From Candidatus Aerophobota bacterium (GTDB taxonomy: Bacteria; Aerophobota; Aerophobia; Aerophobales; B3-G15), in contig JAUWZM010000013.1 in NCBI GenBank assembly GCA_030615365.1, positions 1 to 46,562 of the forward strand: a stretch of DNA of 46,562 nt. The letters run 5' to 3'. Shown here piece after piece: positions 42,767 to 46,562 of the stretch. Below the pieces are notes generated by a model. That model saw nothing but the letters and a program-made list of their open reading frames with translations. It did not search any database and was not told where the DNA came from. Made by a program: the position numbers and the translations under genes. Numbering within the stretch: the first letter of the stretch is position 1; each line of letters opens with the position of its first letter.

Positions 42767-44161
42767 ATGTCGAATAATAGTACCGATTCGAGTATTTGGA
42801 AAAGAATCGAAGCAAGAGCCAAGAAGGCACAGAAACCTACTCAAGATCTGTGGGTAACATTAAAAGACAGGTTAGATTTCTCCAAACTCAAACCTAAAGG
42901 GGTTAGAACTGTAGAGATTGCTAAGCAGAAAATTCGTGGAGAGAAATACTACATTCTTCACAACACTGAAAAAGATACTTACCTTCAACTGGACCCCAAG
43001 GGATTCTTCCTCTGGAATTTAATGGACGGCCAGCATTCACTCACTGACCTCTCCGTAGCCTACCTCTCAGAATTTAACTCAGTACCGTTTGGCCAGTTAC
43101 GTGCTCTATTAGCTCAGCTCAAAAGCAATTCCTTCTTAGAGGAAAAGGCTCTCAACCTCTATGGGCTCATCTGGAATCGTTTGGGTGCTGAGAGTTTAAA
43201 GGATCGAGTTACACGATTCTGGAAAAAGGTATCTCAGGCTCAGATTAGCATTAATGCTGACACCTACTTTAGCTGGCTTTATCATCACGGAGGTTGGCTT
43301 CTCTTCACCTCTCCGGCCAAGATGACTTGCATTATCCTCTCCGTGGTTGGTGCTATTCTCTTCATCTTGGAACTTATCAGCGGCGATTACCCTATTTTCC
43401 AGACCGCGGGTTCCTTTAGCTGGGGAATTATCACCCTCTTTTTGTTGAACATAGTAATAATCTTTTTTCACGAAAATGCTCATGGACTTACCGTTAAATC
43501 TTATGGTAGAAAGGTACGCAGCACTGGCTTTATGTTTTATTGGGGTAATCCCTGTTTTTATGTTGACACCACTGATATGTGGTTAGCCTCGCGCAAGGGA
43601 CGAATTGCTGTTGCCTGGGCAGGACCTTACTGTGGGTTGCTCATCGGCTCTGTATGTTCCATTATAATTGCTTTTTTCCCTTTATCAGCAGGTGCACCCT
43701 TACTTTTTCAAGTTGCCTTTATGGGTATGCTCAACGTGTTGATGAATATGAACCCTCTTTTGGAATGGGATGGATATTACGTACTAATGAACTATCTGGA
43801 AATTCCTCGCTTGCGAGCTAAATCATTTGATTTTATTAAAGGTCCTTTATGGCAAAAGCTATCCAGTAGAAAAGAAAAGTTCAGCCGCGAAGAGAAAATA
43901 TTTACTATATTTGGTGCTATGGCAGCAACCTGGGGGGCAGTGGCTATACTGTTGGTAGCGCGAATATGGCGAGGCGAGCTTTACGGTATGTTCAGATCAC
44001 TATGGGTAAGTGAGTGGATCGGCACTAAAGTAATTTTGGTAATTATATGCTTAGTCCTGCTAATACCACTTGTGGGTTCAATGGGCTTAAGAATCTGGCA
44101 CGGGCTGCAAGGTTTTTGGAATGTAATCACCAGGAGGAATAGGGCTAATGTCCAGACATAA
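42767..44161 (+). CDS. PqqD-M50 membrane metalloprotease of the RiPP pathway
   Basis: A 464-aa protein. Residues 45-125 form a PqqD-like peptide-binding domain (YYILHNTEKDTYLQLDPKGF; LRALLAQLKSNSFLEE). Membrane helices begin at about 185. The zinc site HENAH (235-239) is the HExxH of M50 proteases, with the second ligand motif NPLLEWDGYY near 329. M50 enzymes with PqqD-like parts occur in RiPP clusters, where the PqqD part binds the leader and the protease may process or export the peptide. It overlaps the next gene by 14 bases. A CHEST-type site-2 protease is the family; the cut site is not known. Confidence 0.85.
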   Translation: MSNNSTDSSIWKRIEARAKKAQKPTQDLWVTLKDRLDFSKLKPKGVRTVEIAKQKIRGEKYYILHNTEKDTYLQLDPKGFFLWNLMDGQHSLTDLSVAYLSEFNSVPFGQLRALLAQLKSNSFLEEKALNLYGLIWNRLGAESLKDRVTRFWKKVSQAQISINADTYFSWLYHHGGWLLFTSPAKMTCIILSVVGAILFILELISGDYPIFQTAGSFSWGIITLFLLNIVIIFFHENAHGLTVKSYGRKVRSTGFMFYWGNPCFYVDTTDMWLASRKGRIAVAWAGPYCGLLIGSVCSIIIAFFPLSAGAPLLFQVAFMGMLNVLMNMNPLLEWDGYYVLMNYLEIPRLRAKSFDFIKGPLWQKLSSRKEKFSREEKIFTIFGAMAATWGAVAILLVARIWRGELYGMFRSLWVSEWIGTKVILVIICLVLLIPLVGSMGLRIWHGLQGFWNVITRRNRANVQT

Positions 44162-45581
44162 CAGTGTTGAAAATCAGTTATTTAAATCCGAAGTTCATTG
44201 TTTTTATCGAAATGGAAGCTGGTGGGCACTGGATGTTCTCCGAATGCTTGTCTTTAACCTCTCACCTTTGGAAGCAGAAATACTGACTTTACCTGACGAG
44301 CAAATAGCACTCTTAAACACTGGCAACTCAGAAATGAACCATCGTTTCTCCTCCCTTGAGGTCAAGCAGGCGCTCAGCAACCTGGAGAAAAACCAATTGC
44401 TCTGGCACTCTCCAGAACAATCACTGCCTGTTAGACGAAAAATTTCACCTGAAATAAACGCTTTAAAGCTTAACATCGCTCAGGACTGCAATCTGCGCTG
44501 TAAATACTGTGAGTACTGTGTTGCTAAACAGGGTTCCTTCGGCAAAACGCGGACAAAAATGTCACCTGAGGTAGCCTTAACTGCGGTGGATTTTCTCCTA
44601 AGCGAATCAAGGAACAGCGACACAATTTTTTTTAGCTTCTTTGGTGGAGAGCCGCTGCTCAATTTCCCCACCATAAAATCTATTGTGGAATATGCTCAAG
44701 AGGGAGCTGAAAGTCGGGGAAAGAAGGTAAAATTCTTCATAGAGACTAATGGCACTCTATTTAACCAGGAGATAATTTCCTTCATCAAAGAAAATGAAGT
44801 TGAAGTCCAGGTTAGCCTGGACGGCGACAAGAAAACACACGATAAAATGAGAGTGTTCCCCAACGGGAGAGGCTCTTACAAGGTGGTAACTCAGTGGTTG
44901 CCTCAATTGCTTGTGGACTATACTGACAAGGTGCGATTGGTAGCTGTCCTTACTCCTCGGACTGCTGACTTTGCAGCCTCGTTTAGATGCCTTCGGAGGT
45001 GGGGTGCTGTCAGTGCTGTGGTGATCCACGCCAGAGGAATTGACAGTGATTGTGAACAGCTTAAGTATTCATATTCTCAGTTAGCTCAGTTATTTCTTGA
45101 AGAAGCTCTAAAGGATGACACCTCGGCCAGGGGGATTTTTAGTCGCTATATGCTGACACTTTGTGTAGGACGCCGGCGCTCATATCACTGTGAGGCAGCT
45201 ACAAATATGCTCGGAGTCTCAGCAAGGGGAAAATTTTATCCCTGTGTGGGTCTGGCAGAAGTGGAAGGCTGTGAATTGGGCAATGTATGGGAAGGGGTGA
45301 ACTGGCAGAAACTAAACTACTGGCGAGAAAGGCTCGGTGATGTTGACCACATTCCTGCCTGCCGGAATTGCTGGGCTCGCTATCTGTGTGCTGGGGGTTG
45401 CGTCTCAGAGGCAATCAAGATAAACGGCAACCCGTGGCAGCCTAATTCTGTTGAATGCGAGATTGAAAGACATATTATTGAGCTTTCAATTTGGCTCTAT
45501 GCCGAGTTGCGCCGATATAATCCCAAGGTATTTCTACAGCTTTTGCCTGAAAAATTTGACAGATGGCTCAAAGTTGATTAA
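44148..45581 (+). CDS. Radical SAM/SPASM peptide maturase
   Basis: A 477-aa enzyme. The N-terminal 100 residues look like a leader-binding domain. The radical SAM cluster motif CNLRCKYC lies at residues 114-121 (Cys114, Cys118, Cys121), with FSFFGGEPLL near 164 as the SAM-binding GGEP. The C-terminal SPASM part has YHCEAATNMLGVSARGKFYP and CVGLAEVEGC, then ACRNCWARYLCAGGC near 405, which binds auxiliary iron-sulfur clusters. These enzymes modify RiPP precursors, forming thioether, C-C or epimer changes. It is translated with the M50 gene. The 73-aa precursor follows it. Confidence 0.92.
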   Translation: MSRHNSVENQLFKSEVHCFYRNGSWWALDVLRMLVFNLSPLEAEILTLPDEQIALLNTGNSEMNHRFSSLEVKQALSNLEKNQLLWHSPEQSLPVRRKISPEINALKLNIAQDCNLRCKYCEYCVAKQGSFGKTRTKMSPEVALTAVDFLLSESRNSDTIFFSFFGGEPLLNFPTIKSIVEYAQEGAESRGKKVKFFIETNGTLFNQEIISFIKENEVEVQVSLDGDKKTHDKMRVFPNGRGSYKVVTQWLPQLLVDYTDKVRLVAVLTPRTADFAASFRCLRRWGAVSAVVIHARGIDSDCEQLKYSYSQLAQLFLEEALKDDTSARGIFSRYMLTLCVGRRRSYHCEAATNMLGVSARGKFYPCVGLAEVEGCELGNVWEGVNWQKLNYWRERLGDVDHIPACRNCWARYLCAGGCVSEAIKINGNPWQPNSVECEIERHIIELSIWLYAELRRYNPKVFLQLLPEKFDRWLKVD

Positions 45582-45594
45582 CCTATAGGTAAGG

Positions 45595-45648
45595 TGATGC
45601 AAAGTGGGGGGGCAACGCTCTGCATCATCAGTCGCCTCAGAGTTTTTT
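45595..45648 (+). terminator. Attenuator-like hairpins between rSAM and precursor genes
   Basis: TGATGCA/TGCATCA (45595-45601 with 45621-45627) competes with CTCTG/CAGAG (45618-45622 with 45638-45642), the latter followed by TTTTTT at 45643-45648. The stems share bases. Such a pair could reduce or regulate read-through into the precursor. Strength is weak and the call tentative. Confidence 0.3.
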
Positions 45649-45746
45649 ACTCAAAGGTGTGAAAGGCTGTAGAAAAACAGCAAAGATTTAACATTAAACT
45701 CAAAACTTCCGAGTATGGATTATCAGAATAAGAGGAGGTGGTTCAG

Positions 45747-45968
45747 ATGGCAACTCAGGATGAACTCAACCACTTGGTAGGAAAGGCTGTAAATGACCCT
45801 GCTTTCAGGAAAGAGATGCTCGCCGACCCTGAGGAAGCAGCAAAGGGAATGGGTATCTCTTTGACATCGGAACAAGTGGAACAGATAAAGAAGGTAGATG
45901 CTGACAAGATGGCTGAAGCAGTGGAGGATATGCAATCTAAGAGTTCCACTTGCTGTTTCGTCGGCTAA
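45747..45968 (+). CDS. RiPP precursor peptide with Cys-Cys core
   Basis: A 73-aa peptide. A strong AGGAGGT lies 7 bases before the ATG (a GTG at 45738 overlaps it). The leader reads ELNHLVGKAVNDPAFRKEML, then ADPEEAAKGMGISL and a helix to about residue 60. This is the pattern of NHLP/Nif11-related leaders, helical with F-x3-L-x2-P. The core tail is QSKSSTCCFVG: Ser-Ser-Thr-Cys-Cys at the C-terminus. Two radical SAM genes flank it, so one or both cysteines may be linked. It is the only gene between the two maturases. The product is unknown; the call rests on leader, tail and neighbours. Confidence 0.78.
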   Translation: MATQDELNHLVGKAVNDPAFRKEMLADPEEAAKGMGISLTSEQVEQIKKVDADKMAEAVEDMQSKSSTCCFVG

Positions 45969-45983
45969 TAGGCTGGATAGTTG

Positions 45984-46562
45984 ATGTTGGAAACTTCGTG
46001 TTTAAGAGGAGAAGCTTGCCCCCGCTCCTCCTCACCTGGCAATACAAATAGGAGGCATAACCAGATATCAGTTGATGCAATAGTACTTTTTTTGACCTGG
46101 AAATGTTCTGCTCGGTGTGCTATTTGCTGTTTTGATTGCTCTCCGGATAGAAACGAGGTAATGAAGTTCGAGGAGGTGAAAGATTACTTAGACCAGGCTC
46201 GAAAAATTGGGGTAAAGGGAATTTCAGTAAGTGGTGGAGAACCTTTTCTTTTCTACGATTTGCTGAAAGACACAGTTTCCTGTGCTTTTAAGCAAGGGTT
46301 TAAGCCTTTATGCGTAACTAACTGCTTTTGGGTAAAAAATAAAAATACCACCCATCAGAAGTTAAAATCTCTCGTTGAGAGTGGGCTTTCTGAAATACTT
46401 ATTAGTGCTGATGAATTCCATCAGGCTTTCGTGCCCCCAGGAAACATAACTAATTTTTTGGGAATAGCAAAAGAATTTCAGATTAGAGTGGGAATAAACA
46501 GACTAATTACTAAGAATAGTAAGCCTTTGGCAGAGTTTTTAAGAGACTACAGTATTAAGGAA
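45984..46562 (+). CDS. Radical SAM enzyme, second maturase (partial)
   Basis: 193 codons cut by the window edge. The cluster motif CSARCAIC (Cys38, Cys42, Cys45) with LFLTWKCSARCAICC, then VKGISVSGGEPFLFYDLLKD (GGEP) near 73 and ISADEFHQAFVPPGN near 128, show a radical SAM core of the type used in peptide modification. The start is the ATG at 45984, 15 bases after the precursor, without a good ribosome-binding site; the core starts at about residue 30. Unlike the first maturase it has no long leader-binding N-terminus. The C-terminal domain is not visible, so SPASM or other type cannot be told. Confidence 0.85.
   Translation, partial: MLETSCLRGEACPRSSSPGNTNRRHNQISVDAIVLFLTWKCSARCAICCFDCSPDRNEVMKFEEVKDYLDQARKIGVKGISVSGGEPFLFYDLLKDTVSCAFKQGFKPLCVTNCFWVKNKNTTHQKLKSLVESGLSEILISADEFHQAFVPPGNITNFLGIAKEFQIRVGINRLITKNSKPLAEFLRDYSIKE

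Noticed and set aside
1..46562. CRISPR array, rRNA or tRNA genes, phage genes
   Set aside because: No regularly spaced repeats with spacers, no rRNA sequence and no cloverleaf with a TTCGA-type arm were recognised.

Overview
The window is bacterial chromosome of roughly 40% GC by eye. It carries tetrameric-type glycyl-tRNA synthetase (glyQ and glyS), ruvA and ruvB, a PSP1/RicT-like protein and a type II secretion pseudopilin, so the host is a bacterium and probably a diderm. Ferredoxin, URO-D-type methyltransferases, a methanogen-type HAD protein (COG4030) and sugar uptake genes suggest an uncultured, anaerobic, saccharolytic lineage. I cannot place the phylum from this sequence.

Layout. (1) 1-5470, minus strand: start of an oligopeptide permease, an arylsulfotransferase-like propeller protein, a ROK repressor with a palindromic operator, a two-domain nucleoside diphosphate kinase and a GspG-like pseudopilin. 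(2) 5569-18322, plus strand: a LacI-family regulator with repeated operator-like sites, two MalF/MalG-type permeases with no binding protein or ATPase, a 918-aa FG-GAP protein, two URO-D-family proteins behind a duplicated leader, a GH4 glycosidase and a family 5 binding protein. (3) 18639-24236, minus: the operon glyQ-glyS-PSP1-(PP-loop tRNA thiolation-like)-HAD IIA. A 240-bp rod-like structured element lies upstream. (4) 24827-30534: DUF2062 protein, ruvAB, an amidohydrolase, an orphan ferredoxin, a COG4030 HAD protein and a formyltransferase-like protein. (5) 30619-38361: a candidate small RNA, then a type III restriction-modification-like defence operon (res - unknown 422 aa - unknown 354 aa with a PD-(D/E)xK signature - mod - DUF3800). 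mod carries an in-frame TAG and the DUF3800 gene is frameshifted. (6) 38534-39487: PfkB sugar kinase. (7) 39623-46562, plus: one tightly packed operon joining a sensory module (ParA/MinD-like ATPase, Cache-HAMP sensor, zinc-finger protein, winged helix) to a RiPP pathway (PqqD-M50 peptidase, radical SAM/SPASM enzyme, a 73-aa precursor ending in a Cys-Cys core, and a second radical SAM enzyme cut by the window edge).

The intergenic DNA is rich in repeats. At least three short non-coding elements share subterminal inverted ends and sit between 7-bp direct repeats (AAATTTC, AATGTTA, CCTTAAA), as expected of a MITE family. Arrays of small palindromes and several duplicated leader segments are also present. 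The strongest candidates for undescribed biology are the sensor-plus-RiPP operon, the four-gene restriction-like operon with two unknown proteins, and the structured element upstream of glyQ.
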